Positions 52,924-62,348 of a DNA stretch of 64,000 nt are shown here, piece after piece (position 1 is the first letter of the stretch; the number at the start of each line of letters is the position of its first letter). The position numbers and the translations under genes are program-made. The notes beneath the pieces are model-generated. The model was given only the letters and a program-made list of their open reading frames with translations, did not search any database and was not told the origin of the DNA. Origin of the DNA: Prevotellaceae bacterium UBA2744 (GTDB lineage: Bacteria; Bacteroidota; Bacteroidia; Bacteroidales; Bacteroidaceae); contig DEJQ01000012.1 in the NCBI GenBank assembly GCA_002353575.1, positions 103,846 to 167,845 of the forward strand, given 5' to 3'.

Positions 52924-52938
52924 GGGTATGATATACCC
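52924..52938. other. Perfect short hairpin in the fasciclin operon leader
   Basis: GGGTAT (52924-52929), loop GAT, ATACCC (52933-52938). It lies 12 bases downstream of the operon's -7 box, near the start of the transcript, so it could be an operator or an RNA stabilising stem. Confidence 0.45.
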
Positions 52939-52950
52939 TACATGGGATTG

Positions 52951-52958
52951 CAAAATTA
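52951..52958 (-). promoter_or_regulatory. -7 promoter box of the fasciclin/SusCD operon
   Basis: The minus strand reads TAATTTTG, matching TAnnTTTG, 160 bases before ATG 52790. The implied leader of about 150 bases is long for this genome. A -33 TTTG is not seen. Confidence 0.5.
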
Positions 52959-53033
52959 GATTTTTTTATGTTATAAGGATTTAACGTACGTATTAAAAAG
53001 TGTTAATTTGTACTATTTTGTAATGCAAATGTG

Positions 53034-54377
53034 CTAAAATGCTAAAATTTCGGTGGCTTCCAGTGCATCTCCTTTTGTGTTGAATTTGCCTAACTTTACA
53101 TTTGCTATTTTGTTATCCATCTTAAAATCGTTTTGTGTTTCTACTCGAATATAGTTATCTGTGAATCCGTGCATCGGTTTCCCCTTCGGTGCATGTTCGA
53201 AGAGGACTGGGCGTATGCTGCCTATTTGTGACTGATAGAATGTTTTCAGTTTCCGCTCTGAAATACTTATAATCTGTTGGCTACGCTCGTGCTTCTCCTG
53301 TGGGGTGACAGTATGTGGAATTTCCAGAGCCTTTGTTCCCGGACGCTCAGAGTAGGAGAAAACATGCAATTGGGTAATGGGTAGCGAGTCGATGAACTGG
53401 AGTGATTCGTCGAATAGTTCTTGGGTTTCTCCACGTGTACCTACAATTACATCGACACCAATAAATGCGTCAGGCATTACATTCCGGATGTAGTCGATTC
53501 GGCTACGGAATAATGTAGTGTCATAGTGGCGGTGCATCAATTGTAGAACCCTGTCAGAACCGGATTGTAGTGGTATGTGGAAATGTGGCATAAAATGCCT
53601 GCTTCCTGCGCAGAAGTCTATAATCTCTTCTGTAAGCAGGTTTGGTTCTATGCTTGATATGCGGTATCGTTCAATGCCATCTACTTTGTCTAAGGCTCTT
53701 ATTAAGTCAAGGAATGTTTCGCCGGTTGATCTTCCGAAATCACCTATGTTTACTCCTGTGATAACAATTTCTTTGCCTCCTTCAGCAGCGACTTCCTGCG
53801 CTTGCTCTATAAGTGATGCTATGCTGCCATTGCGCGAACGGCCGCGGGCAAACGGAATGGTGCAGTATGTGCAAAAATAGTTGCAGCCATCTTGTACTTT
53901 CAGGAAGTAGCGTGTGCGGTCGCCTCGTGAACAGGAGGGGAAGAATTGTTTTACTGGCTTACTGTCGTTACCAGTTGCAGTGTCAATTGGTTTCCCTGCA
54001 TGACCGTGACTGGTGAAATTCTCAAGTATCTTATCGATAAGGCTGCCTTTGTCTTTTGTGCCGACCACAAGACTGACACCTGGAGTAGAAGCGATTTCTT
54101 GTGGTTTCAGTTCTGCATAGCAACCGGTAACTACAACGTATGCTCCAGGGTTTTGCTTGATTAGACGGTGTATGGATTGCCGGCATTTGTGATCTGCCAC
54201 TTCGGTTACTGAGCATGTGTTAACAATGCAGATGTCAGCCACTTCGCCTTTATTGGCTTTGCGGACGCCGTATTGTTGTAAACGTTGTGCAATAGATGCG
54301 GTTTCGGCAAAATTCAGTTTGCAACCGAGTGTGAAATATGTGGCGGTTTTGCCTTGAAGCAGATTTTGTATGGCCAT
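53034..54377 (-). CDS. mtaB: tRNA (t6A37) methylthiotransferase MtaB
   Basis: MtaB is a radical SAM enzyme that adds a methylthio group to t6A at position 37 of tRNAs reading ANN codons. The N-terminal UPF0004 domain has the cluster cysteines C19 (TLGCKLNFAET), C55 and C86. The radical SAM motif is C165-x3-C169-x2-C172 (DGCNYFCTYCTIPFARG). A C-terminal TRAM-like domain ends the 447-residue protein. The TLGCKLN start is typical of MtaB rather than MiaB or RimO. It is divergent from the DUF4861 gene. Confidence 0.93.
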   Translation of the reverse strand: MAIQNLLQGKTATYFTLGCKLNFAETASIAQRLQQYGVRKANKGEVADICIVNTCSVTEVADHKCRQSIHRLIKQNPGAYVVVTGCYAELKPQEIASTPGVSLVVGTKDKGSLIDKILENFTSHGHAGKPIDTATGNDSKPVKQFFPSCSRGDRTRYFLKVQDGCNYFCTYCTIPFARGRSRNGSIASLIEQAQEVAAEGGKEIVITGVNIGDFGRSTGETFLDLIRALDKVDGIERYRISSIEPNLLTEEIIDFCAGSRHFMPHFHIPLQSGSDRVLQLMHRHYDTTLFRSRIDYIRNVMPDAFIGVDVIVGTRGETQELFDESLQFIDSLPITQLHVFSYSERPGTKALEIPHTVTPQEKHERSQQIISISERKLKTFYQSQIGSIRPVLFEHAPKGKPMHGFTDNYIRVETQNDFKMDNKIANVKLGKFNTKGDALEATEILAF

Positions 54378-54417
54378 TGTAGATTATGCAGAATTTAAAA
54401 AATCCTTGATTAGGATG

Positions 54418-54425
54418 CAAAGGTA
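54418..54425 (-). promoter_or_regulatory. -7 promoter box of mtaB
   Basis: The minus strand reads TACCTTTG, matching TAnnTTTG, 40 bases before ATG 54377. It lies only 11 bases from an opposing box. Confidence 0.55.
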
Positions 54426-54436
54426 CAAATTTTTCT

Positions 54437-54444
54437 TATCTTTG
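54437..54444 (+). promoter_or_regulatory. -7 promoter box of the DUF4861 gene
   Basis: TATCTTTG matches TAnnTTTG, 19 bases before ATG 54464. Confidence 0.55.
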
Positions 54445-54463
54445 CAGGAAAATCTTAAAAGCT

Positions 54464-55663
54464 ATGAAAAAGTTTGTATGTTTTACCTTCTTTGCAATGT
54501 CTTTGTATGTGAATGCAAGTGAGGGGAGTTTCAAGGTTAGCGTAAGCAATTCCAAACAGAATAACGTGAAGGATTATCCTGTAGTTGTCGATTTGAAAGA
54601 CACAAAATTTGTAGTCAAATCGGCTGTGGTAACTCTGAACGGTGTCGAAGTGCCATGTCAGTTAGATGATATGGATGGCGATCTGCGTCCTGATGGACTG
54701 GTGTTTCTGGCAGATGTATCAGGTAAGGTGGAAAACATTTATACGGTGTCGCTCAGTTCCGAGGGTGAGCAAAAATCATATCCAGCCAGAGTCTATGCCA
54801 ATATGGGACTGAATGACAAGTATGGTAAATATCCTGCAATCAACAATATCGAGGCCGCTGGCAGTAGCTACCTTTTTAAGGATGTATTTCCGCATGGAGC
54901 AGAATTCGAGAGTGAACTGACAGCTTATCGGGTTTATTTTGATAACAGACAGAATATAGATTTGTATGGAAAGAGAAAACGTGGGCTTGAACTGGAAAAG
55001 ACACATTTCTATAGTGTGAAAAAAGACCTTGATGAGGGCTTTGGCAATGATGTCCTATGGGCAGGAGGCAGTATGGGATGCGGAACACTTCGCGAATTCA
55101 AGGATGGTAGTCCCGTCCCGGTAGAAAATGTAAAACTGAGAGGCGAACGTATTATTGCCTATGGTCCATTGCGTACGGTCATAGAGATGAAAGATATGGG
55201 ATGGAATGGTCGCAACATCAAAACTCAATACATTCTTTATGCAGGACATCGTGAGGTGGAAGTTCAGGTGGTTAGCGACGGTCCGTTGTCTGGCTGGCAA
55301 CTATGTACGGGTGTTCAGAAGGTAGGGCAGGAACCATTTGGCTGGGTGAAAAAGAACGGACTTGCACTGTCGTGGGGAAAGGATTTCCCTGACTATGGAA
55401 AAAAGGACCTGTATGCTCCTGAGGCAGTCGGGTTGGCAGTCTATGTGCCAGAAGCATATCTGTCAGACACGGCCGAAGATGAATTGCAGTATATATGTGT
55501 GATGAAATTAGACAAGAAGCATACTCTGAAATATTATGTGACCTTTTGCGCCGACATGGAACAGGAAGGCGGAATCCACTCGGCCGCTGAATGGATAGAA
55601 TATATGCAGAGATGGGTCGTGGAGAAAAGAAATGACGGTATAAAAATAAAAAAATCCAAATAA
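54464..55663 (+). CDS. DUF4861 family secreted protein
   Basis: A 399-residue exported protein with a signal peptide ending near residue 18 (SLYVNA). I recognise DUF4861 from the ESELTAYRVYFDNRQNIDLYGKR stretch (in parts) and WAGGSMGCGTLREFKDG. It is a beta-rich fold found in Bacteroidetes, often near GH88/GH105 and pectin or ulvan degradation genes. Biochemical role unknown; by association it may act on unsaturated uronic-acid oligosaccharides, as the GH105 enzyme at 20738 would. The C-terminus is lysine-rich. It stands alone with its own promoter. Confidence 0.82.
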   Translation: MKKFVCFTFFAMSLYVNASEGSFKVSVSNSKQNNVKDYPVVVDLKDTKFVVKSAVVTLNGVEVPCQLDDMDGDLRPDGLVFLADVSGKVENIYTVSLSSEGEQKSYPARVYANMGLNDKYGKYPAINNIEAAGSSYLFKDVFPHGAEFESELTAYRVYFDNRQNIDLYGKRKRGLELEKTHFYSVKKDLDEGFGNDVLWAGGSMGCGTLREFKDGSPVPVENVKLRGERIIAYGPLRTVIEMKDMGWNGRNIKTQYILYAGHREVEVQVVSDGPLSGWQLCTGVQKVGQEPFGWVKKNGLALSWGKDFPDYGKKDLYAPEAVGLAVYVPEAYLSDTAEDELQYICVMKLDKKHTLKYYVTFCADMEQEGGIHSAAEWIEYMQRWVVEKRNDGIKIKKSK

Positions 55664-55712
55664 TATAATAAATCAGAAACGGCTGCGTTTAAAGAATTAT
55701 AGAACCAATAAA

Positions 55713-55886
55713 ATGAGTGTGCCTATGGTAAATTCTACTTCTGTATTTCTTGCTCAGCCTTTTCGAACATCAGAGCAGGGAAAATCCCGGGTAATTAAAA
55801 TGAAATCAGAGAAGTTGCTCTCTCCAAGTAGGGACGCAGTGTTCTTTGTACAACTTTTTGCTCGTGCATATAGACATTCTTCTTAA
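55713..55886 (+). CDS. Short ORF (57 aa) overlapping the mfd start
   Basis: ATG 55713 to TAA 55886 encodes a 57-residue peptide beginning MSVPMVNSTSVFLAQPFRT and ending SPSRDAVFFVQLFARAYRHSS. The C-terminal half is one amphipathic helix with the pattern FxxxFARAY, which I have seen in short hypothetical proteins of Bacteroidales (from memory, not checked). It overlaps the likely GTG start of mfd by 23 bases, so it could couple translation of mfd. It has no signal peptide. Coding status is uncertain. Confidence 0.5.
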   Translation: MSVPMVNSTSVFLAQPFRTSEQGKSRVIKMKSEKLLSPSRDAVFFVQLFARAYRHSS

Positions 55887-58800
55887 GCAGATTGCTTCCA
55901 GTAGTGAAGCAAAGGCTTTTCAAAAACAATTAAGCAACACAAAAATTAAACGGATGCAGGTTGGCGGACTGAAAGGTTCGTCAACTGCAATGTTGTTTGC
56001 CAGTGTACTGAAAAAGCAACTTTGCCTCTTTGTCTTGGATGATCAGGATGAGGCTGGCTATTTCTACAACGACTTGTTACAACTTCTTGGCGATGCCCGG
56101 GTGCTTTTCTATCCGTCCTCTTATCGTCGTGCCATAAAATATAATCAGAAAGATGCGGCTAATGAGATTCTGCGTACGGAAGTTCTGACGAGATTGCAGA
56201 ATATCGATAATCAAGATAGTCTTTACGTTGTTTCCTACCCTGATGCGATATCAGAGAAGGTTGTCTCAGAGAAGGTGTTGACGGATAATACCATACAGAT
56301 TTCTGTAGGCGATACAGTTGACCTGGGCATTTTGGAAAAGCGTCTCTTCGACTTGGGAATGCAGCATACCGATTATGTATATGAACCTGGTCAGTTTGCA
56401 GTGCGTGGCAGTATTGTCGATATCTATTCATATTCATCAGAGATGCCATATCGTATCGATTTCTTCGGAGATGATGTGGATAGCATCCGTACGTTCGATG
56501 TTCAGTCACAGTTGTCGAAGGACAAAGTGGAAAGCATGACTGTGGTGCCGGAGATTATAAACGATGGTGCCGGGTATGTCCCTTTCTTTAATTTCCTGCC
56601 ATCCGATTCGATTGTGGTGTGTCATGATGTGGTGTACGTATGCGATAGAGTGGCGCAGATTTATGATGAAGGTTTTTCCCGTCAGGCACAAAGTGCATCA
56701 GGAGAATCGGAAAACCAAAACACCGATATGAATCGCGATCATGTCATGATGCGTGGCGAAGATTTAGTCCGGAAACTGTCGGATTATAGGATAGTAGAGT
56801 TGAAACCACAGGGAGACATCCAATTCCATACCTTGCCTCAGCCTCAGTTCCACAAGAACTTCGAATTGATAAAGGAAGAATTCTTGCGCCTGCAAACAGA
56901 AGGGTACAAGATAAATATCTTTGCCGATTCTGAAAAGCAGATAGAACGCCTTAGGGATATATTTGATGAGATGTCGAAGACTGAGGCCGATGAGATTTCT
57001 TTCTCTGCTGTCAATAAGGCAATTCATGAGGGATACGTAGATGAGACTTTGAAACAGTGCTTCTTTACTGACCATCAGATATTTGACCGTTTCCATAAGT
57101 ATAGTCTCAAGTCGAGTCTGGCGCGTAAGGGTAAGGTGGCACTGACCCTGAAAGAAATCCAACAGTTTGAGATAGGTGATTACGTGGTGCACATAGACCA
57201 TGGAATCGGACAGTTCGGCGGACTTGTGCGGGTGCCTGAGAATGGTGTGATGGTTGAGAAAATAAAGATTACTTATCAGGGTGGGGGCACAATATATGTC
57301 AGCATTCATGCCCTGCATAAAGTGTCGAAATACAAGGGCAAGGAAGGAGAACCCCCACGTGTAAGCAAACTCGGAAGCGGCGCATGGGAACGTGTCAAGG
57401 AACGCGTCAAGACTAAGGTAAAGGATATTGCCCGTGACCTTATAAAATTGTATGCCCAGCGACGAAAAGAGAAAGGATTTGCATATAGTCCCGACGGGTA
57501 TCTGCAACATGCGCTTGAAGCAAGTTTCGTTTACGAGGATACACCGGATCAGCTGAAGGCTACCAATGATGTGAAATCTGATATGGAAAAACAGCGCCCG
57601 ATGGACCGCCTTGTGTGTGGAGACGTAGGCTTCGGCAAGACGGAAGTGGCAGTTCGCGCTGCATTCAAGGCTGCTACCGACGGGAAGCAGGTCGCGGTGC
57701 TCGTACCTACTACAGTGCTTGCATATCAGCATTTTCAGACTTTCTCGAAACGTTTGAAGGATTTTCCCGTAAAAGTGGAATATCTTAGCCGTGCCCGCAC
57801 TGCAAAACAGCAGAAGGAGATTCTACAGGGACTTGCAGACGGTAGCATTGACATTATCATCGGAACTCATAAATTGATAGGAAAGACTGTTAAGTTTCAT
57901 GACTTAGGATTGCTTATCATAGATGAGGAACAGAAATTCGGAGTGGCTGTAAAGGAAAAACTGCGTCAGATGAAGGTAAACGTGGATACGTTGACCATGA
58001 CTGCGACTCCGATACCGCGAACACTGCAATTCTCTCTCATGGGAGCCAGAGATTTATCGTGCATCCAGACACCGCCGCCTAACCGCTATCCGATACAGAC
58101 TGAGATACACACTTTCTCGCCGGAAGTGTTTGCTGAAGCCATAAATTTTGAGATGAGCCGTAACGGCCAGGTGTTTATTGTGAATAACAGAATAAATAAC
58201 CTCGACGAACTGGCTGACATGATACACCGAGAGGTGCCGGATGCACGTATCTGTATCGGTCATGGAAGAATGAACCCCGAGGAACTGGAGAAAATCGTAC
58301 TTGGCTTCATGAATTACGATTACGATGTGATGCTTTCCACTACTATCGTAGAGAACGGAATAGACGTGCCTAATGCCAACACCATAATCATCAATTCTGC
58401 AAATATGTACGGACTAAGCGATTTGCATCAGATGCGGGGACGTGTGGGACGTGGAAACAGGAAGGCGTTCTGTTATCTGATTGCCCCTCCTTTGGCTGCA
58501 TTGCCCGATGACACTCGCCGCCGTTTGCAGGCAATAGAAAACTTCTCCGACTTGGGCAGCGGAATCCATATCGCCATGCAGGACTTGGATATCCGAGGTG
58601 CCGGTAATATGCTTGGTGCAGAACAGTCCGGTTTCATAGCCGACCTTGGCTATGAAACATATCAGAAGATTCTGAACGAGGCAGTGGCTGAATTACGGGA
58701 GACGGAGTTTGCAGAGATGTATGCTGAGGATGCAAAGACCGACGACGGAAAACTTGCCGGTGATACATTCGTAGATGAAACAAATATAGAAAGTGACATA

Positions 58801-59226
58801 CCTGCTTTTCTTCCCGAGGAGTATGTTCCGAATAGCGGTGAGCGTATGGCATTGTATCGCGAATTGGACAGTTTTACGGAAGAACGTCAGTTGGATGGGT
58901 ATCGCGAGCGTCTGCTCGACCGCTTCGGACCGATTCCGGAGGTGGGAGAGGAACTCATCAGGGTAATGTTGCTCAAGTGGAAGGGCAAGAAACTGGGTAT
59001 AGAGAAAATATCCCTGAAACAAGGGCGTATGGCTCTATTCATGCCAAGTAATTTCAGCAGCCTATATTATCAAAGTGAGGCATTCGGCAAGGTTATTTCA
59101 TATGCATCTTTCCATCCTCGTCAGTCAAGTCTTCGAGACGGAGAACACCGTTCACTGCTAATCAAAGGTGTTAAAACAATGGGTGAAGCTATTAAAATCA
59201 TGGATGAAATAGCAAATAATAATTAA
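55864..59226 (+). CDS. mfd: Transcription-repair coupling factor Mfd
   Basis: Mfd removes RNA polymerase stalled at DNA lesions and recruits UvrA. In order: the UvrB-homology domain (about 1-330), the RNA-polymerase-interacting CarD-like domain (about 480-560, GDYVVHIDHGIGQFGGL), and the SF2 translocase with Walker A GDVGFGKTE, the DEEQ box (IIDEEQKFGV), TATPIPRTLQ and QMRGRVGRG. The TRCF C-terminal domain follows. I prefer GTG 55864, because it places the N-terminus where Bacteroides Mfd proteins begin. The open frame also offers TTG 55846 and there is no ATG near. About 1120 residues, normal for the family. Confidence 0.94.
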   Translation: MHIDILLKQIASSSEAKAFQKQLSNTKIKRMQVGGLKGSSTAMLFASVLKKQLCLFVLDDQDEAGYFYNDLLQLLGDARVLFYPSSYRRAIKYNQKDAANEILRTEVLTRLQNIDNQDSLYVVSYPDAISEKVVSEKVLTDNTIQISVGDTVDLGILEKRLFDLGMQHTDYVYEPGQFAVRGSIVDIYSYSSEMPYRIDFFGDDVDSIRTFDVQSQLSKDKVESMTVVPEIINDGAGYVPFFNFLPSDSIVVCHDVVYVCDRVAQIYDEGFSRQAQSASGESENQNTDMNRDHVMMRGEDLVRKLSDYRIVELKPQGDIQFHTLPQPQFHKNFELIKEEFLRLQTEGYKINIFADSEKQIERLRDIFDEMSKTEADEISFSAVNKAIHEGYVDETLKQCFFTDHQIFDRFHKYSLKSSLARKGKVALTLKEIQQFEIGDYVVHIDHGIGQFGGLVRVPENGVMVEKIKITYQGGGTIYVSIHALHKVSKYKGKEGEPPRVSKLGSGAWERVKERVKTKVKDIARDLIKLYAQRRKEKGFAYSPDGYLQHALEASFVYEDTPDQLKATNDVKSDMEKQRPMDRLVCGDVGFGKTEVAVRAAFKAATDGKQVAVLVPTTVLAYQHFQTFSKRLKDFPVKVEYLSRARTAKQQKEILQGLADGSIDIIIGTHKLIGKTVKFHDLGLLIIDEEQKFGVAVKEKLRQMKVNVDTLTMTATPIPRTLQFSLMGARDLSCIQTPPPNRYPIQTEIHTFSPEVFAEAINFEMSRNGQVFIVNNRINNLDELADMIHREVPDARICIGHGRMNPEELEKIVLGFMNYDYDVMLSTTIVENGIDVPNANTIIINSANMYGLSDLHQMRGRVGRGNRKAFCYLIAPPLAALPDDTRRRLQAIENFSDLGSGIHIAMQDLDIRGAGNMLGAEQSGFIADLGYETYQKILNEAVAELRETEFAEMYAEDAKTDDGKLAGDTFVDETNIESDIPAFLPEEYVPNSGERMALYRELDSFTEERQLDGYRERLLDRFGPIPEVGEELIRVMLLKWKGKKLGIEKISLKQGRMALFMPSNFSSLYYQSEAFGKVISYASFHPRQSSLRDGEHRSLLIKGVKTMGEAIKIMDEIANNN

Positions 59227-59284
59227 ATCGTAATGCAGAATGCTTTGAAAAGCATTATATTCGCGTCAAAATTGAAAAGCAAAG

Positions 59285-60094
59285 ATGGGGGTCGAGAAGA
59301 TAATCGATGAAAAACAATTGTCTGACAACGTCAAATCAACGACGAGTGACAGTATAGTAATCATACCTACATACAACGAAAAAGAAAATGCAGAGAAGAT
59401 AATCCGTGCAGTGTTTGCACTGGATAAGTGTTTCCATATACTGATAATCGACGACGGCTCGCCCGACGGCACAGCTGCTATCGTGAAGCGGCTGATGCAC
59501 GACGAGTTTTCGGATCGTCTGTTCCTTATCGAGCGTGAGGGGAAACTTGGACTTGGCACGGCATACATAACTGGTTTCAAGTGGGGACTGGCTCATGGCT
59601 ATGAATACATTTTCGAGATGGATGCCGACTTCAGTCATGCTCCTTCCGATCTGCCACGTCTATATAGCGCCTGTGCCGACGAGGGATACGATCTGGCAAT
59701 AGGTTCGCGTTACGTCTCTGGAGTAAACGTGGTGAACTGGCCGATGGGGCGCGTGCTTATGTCGTACTTTGCAAGCAAGTACGTGCGTTTCGTAACCGGA
59801 TTCAAGGTTCACGACACCACAGCCGGATTCAAGTGCTATCGCCGTCGCGTATTGGAAACTATCGACCTTGATGCCATCCGTTTCAAAGGCTATGCCTTCC
59901 AGATAGAGATGAAGTTTACAACCTACAAGTGCGGATTCCGTATAAAAGAGGTTCCCGTCATATTTGTGAATCGTGTTGAGGGAACCAGCAAGATGAGCGG
60001 CGGAATCTTCAGCGAAGCGTTGTTTGGAGTTATGAAGCTAAGACTCGACGGATGGTTTAAAAAATATCCTAAAGCCCATGAGAACAATAATTAG
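59285..60094 (+). CDS. Polyprenol-phosphate mannosyltransferase-like GT2 (Dpm1-like)
   Basis: A 269-residue GT-A enzyme that transfers mannose or a similar sugar from a nucleotide sugar to polyprenol phosphate. Motifs: IIPTYNEKENAEKII, IIDDGSPDGTA, the catalytic EMDADFSHAP (DxD), and AIGSRYVSG. Residues GFKVHDTTAGFKCYRRRVLE are typical of Dpm1 enzymes. No C-terminal membrane segment is present, so it resembles soluble class-III Dpm1. It overlaps pyrC by 17 bases. Confidence 0.9.
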   Translation: MGVEKIIDEKQLSDNVKSTTSDSIVIIPTYNEKENAEKIIRAVFALDKCFHILIIDDGSPDGTAAIVKRLMHDEFSDRLFLIEREGKLGLGTAYITGFKWGLAHGYEYIFEMDADFSHAPSDLPRLYSACADEGYDLAIGSRYVSGVNVVNWPMGRVLMSYFASKYVRFVTGFKVHDTTAGFKCYRRRVLETIDLDAIRFKGYAFQIEMKFTTYKCGFRIKEVPVIFVNRVEGTSKMSGGIFSEALFGVMKLRLDGWFKKYPKAHENNN

Positions 60095-61418
60095 AAATGC
60101 TACTATCGTCAACGAAGGACGTACATTCGTCGGCTCCGTAGTAATAGAAGATGAAATGATTCAGAGTGTGCTCACTGATGATGATTCCACTCAGACATAC
60201 GAAAACGAAATTGATGCTACCGGACTGTATCTGTTTCCTGGCGTAATTGACGATCATGTTCATTTCCGCGAGCCTGGACTTACCCATAAAGCGGATATCG
60301 CAAGTGAAAGCCGTACGGCAGCAGCAGGCGGTGTCACGTCGTATATGGATATGCCGAATACCATACCCCAGACAACGGATCTCGAGCAGTTGAATCATAA
60401 ATTCAATATAGCTCGTAATAAGAGTCGTGTGAACTATAGCTTTTATTTCGGAGCAACTAATGACAATGCCGAATTGCTGCCTCGGCTCGATGCACGGCGC
60501 ATTCCAGGCGTGAAGGTGTTCATGGGCAGCAGTACAGGAAATATGTTGGTAGATAACGAGACAACTCTTCATAAGCTGTTCCGTACATCTCCGCTGCTGA
60601 TTATGGCACATTGCGAAGACACCAACATCATCAATCAGAACATAAAGCAATTCCAGAAGAAATACAAGGGACAGAACGACTTCCCCGTACGCTACCACTC
60701 TCGCATCCGCAGTGCAGAAGCGTGCTATCGCTCCTCCTCGTTGGCTGTTCAGCTGGCAAAGGATACCGGTGCCCGTCTTCACGTAGCCCACGTGTCTTCA
60801 GCCATGGAGTTGCCGCTATTCGAAAACAAACCATTAGAGGAAAAACGCATCACGGCCGAGGCCGTAATTGCACATCTTGTGTTCTCGAACGAAGACTATG
60901 ACCGATTAGGTACTAAGATAAAGTGCAACCCGGCTATTAAGACTCCCGAGGATAGGCAAGCACTCCGCAATGCACTCACAAACGGGATTATCGACGTGGT
61001 TGCCACAGATCATGCTCCCCATCTGCTGAATGAGAAAGAAGGAGGTGCACTGAAAGCTGCTTCAGGTATGCCGATGATACAATTCTCGCTGATTTCTATG
61101 CTGGAGATGGTAGATGAGGGTGTTATGCCTATCGAACGCGTGCCGCAGCTGATGAGTCATAATCCTGCCACCTTATTCCATATCGAACGTCGTGGATATA
61201 TCCGTCCCGGATACTATGCTGACCTTGTGCTTGTTGAGCCAAATGCGAATTGGGAAGTTATTTCCGGCAGGTATTTCACCAAATGCGGATGGACTCCTAT
61301 GGATGAACGCACATTTAAATGGAGAGTTCGTCGTACTATCGTAAATGGAACCACCGCATATTCCGATGGAATAGTTGTTGATGGTGTACGTGGTAAGGAA
61401 CTTTGTTTTAATCAGTAA
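60078..61418 (+). CDS. pyrC: Dihydroorotase
   Basis: PyrC closes carbamoyl-aspartate to dihydroorotate in pyrimidine synthesis. The 446-residue protein is of the longer, allantoinase-like class: metal-binding H60 and H62 in DDHVHFREPGLTHKAD, and a likely bridging lysine in GVKVFMGSSTGN. Later motifs are HVAHVSSAMEL and the catalytic aspartate in ATDHAPH. A hydantoinase-type activity is an alternative, but REPG and ATDHAPH favour dihydroorotase. Its start overlaps the Dpm1-like gene by 17 bases, and the next gene starts seven bases after its stop. Confidence 0.9.
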   Translation: MRTIIRNATIVNEGRTFVGSVVIEDEMIQSVLTDDDSTQTYENEIDATGLYLFPGVIDDHVHFREPGLTHKADIASESRTAAAGGVTSYMDMPNTIPQTTDLEQLNHKFNIARNKSRVNYSFYFGATNDNAELLPRLDARRIPGVKVFMGSSTGNMLVDNETTLHKLFRTSPLLIMAHCEDTNIINQNIKQFQKKYKGQNDFPVRYHSRIRSAEACYRSSSLAVQLAKDTGARLHVAHVSSAMELPLFENKPLEEKRITAEAVIAHLVFSNEDYDRLGTKIKCNPAIKTPEDRQALRNALTNGIIDVVATDHAPHLLNEKEGGALKAASGMPMIQFSLISMLEMVDEGVMPIERVPQLMSHNPATLFHIERRGYIRPGYYADLVLVEPNANWEVISGRYFTKCGWTPMDERTFKWRVRRTIVNGTTAYSDGIVVDGVRGKELCFNQ

Positions 61419-61425
61419 GTTTATT

Positions 61426-62316
61426 ATGACATCTAATGGCAAACGTTACTTGAGAATCGGCGGAATGACAGTCCTGCTATTCGTGATTTTTGTTTTGTGC
61501 TACGGATATTTCATCGGACGCTTCCGCTATCAGGTACATAATCAGGAAATCTCTTTTTACGACTTGCCTGCAGATTTCGACGGCTATAAGATAGTCCAGT
61601 TCTCCGATTTGCATGTCGGTTCCCTCTCTGGCGGTTATGAGATAGAAACACAGAAGATTGTCGATCTTATTAATCAGCAACGTCCCGATCTGATTGTGTT
61701 CACCGGCGACCTTGTGAACCGCAGTGCCGACGAACTGGAAAACTATCAGCGTATGCTGTCAGGACTGTCAGCTCCCGATGGAGTACTTTCAGTCCTTGGT
61801 AATCATGATTATGCGTTGTACAAACGTTCTTTCACGCCAGCTCAACGTAAGGCCGATAAGCAGAAGATGATCAGATACCAGAGTGGTTTTGGTTGGAACC
61901 TCCTGCTCAACGAGAATGTCAAGATTGAACGTGGACACTCATATATTTATATAATAGGAGTTGAGAATCAGGGATACACCAAAGACTACTTCCCGCGCCT
62001 CGCACGTATGGACAAAGCCATGAAAGGCATTCAGAAAAGCGACTTTAAGATTCTGCTTTCCCACGACCCTACCCACTGGCGTCATGACATAGTCGGGAAG
62101 ACTAATATCCAGCTTACCCTTTCCGGTCATACCCATGCCGGACAGTTCGAGGTCTTCGGCTGGTCGCCTGTCAGTTGGGTTTATCCCGAGTGGCTCGGTG
62201 TCTATATGGAAGGCGCTCAAGTGTTGAACGTGTCTGGTGGAGTAGGGGGATTGATTCCCGTTCGTGTGGGTGCCAAGCCCGAAATAAATGTCATCACCCT
62301 GCGTAGAGTCCAATAA
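61426..62316 (+). CDS. Membrane-anchored metallophosphoesterase
   Basis: A calcineurin-like phosphoesterase, 296 residues from ATG 61426. The longer frame would overlap pyrC; the chosen start follows it by seven bases. An N-terminal membrane helix (about 10-30, MTVLLFVIFVLCYGYFIG) anchors the enzyme with the catalytic domain outside. All five metal motifs are visible: QFSDLHVG, FTGDLVNRS, VLGNHDYA, LSHDPTHW and LSGHTHAGQ. YkuE/LpxH-like family members cleave phosphate or pyrophosphate bonds in lipids or nucleotides; the substrate here is unknown. The acyltransferase gene follows 32 bases later. Confidence 0.88.
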   Translation: MTSNGKRYLRIGGMTVLLFVIFVLCYGYFIGRFRYQVHNQEISFYDLPADFDGYKIVQFSDLHVGSLSGGYEIETQKIVDLINQQRPDLIVFTGDLVNRSADELENYQRMLSGLSAPDGVLSVLGNHDYALYKRSFTPAQRKADKQKMIRYQSGFGWNLLLNENVKIERGHSYIYIIGVENQGYTKDYFPRLARMDKAMKGIQKSDFKILLSHDPTHWRHDIVGKTNIQLTLSGHTHAGQFEVFGWSPVSWVYPEWLGVYMEGAQVLNVSGGVGGLIPVRVGAKPEINVITLRRVQ

Positions 62317-62348
62317 TCAACATCAATCCAAGTTATCCCGTAATTGCC

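Noticed and set aside
56764..57732. 322-residue minus-strand ORF
   Set aside because: It is antisense to mfd, inside the well-conserved CarD-like and translocase domains.
59239..59256. Terminator after mfd
   Set aside because: The short AATGCTTT/AAAGCATT stem has almost no loop and no T-run follows it.
60069..60791. 240-residue minus-strand ORF
   Set aside because: It is antisense to pyrC and has no family features.
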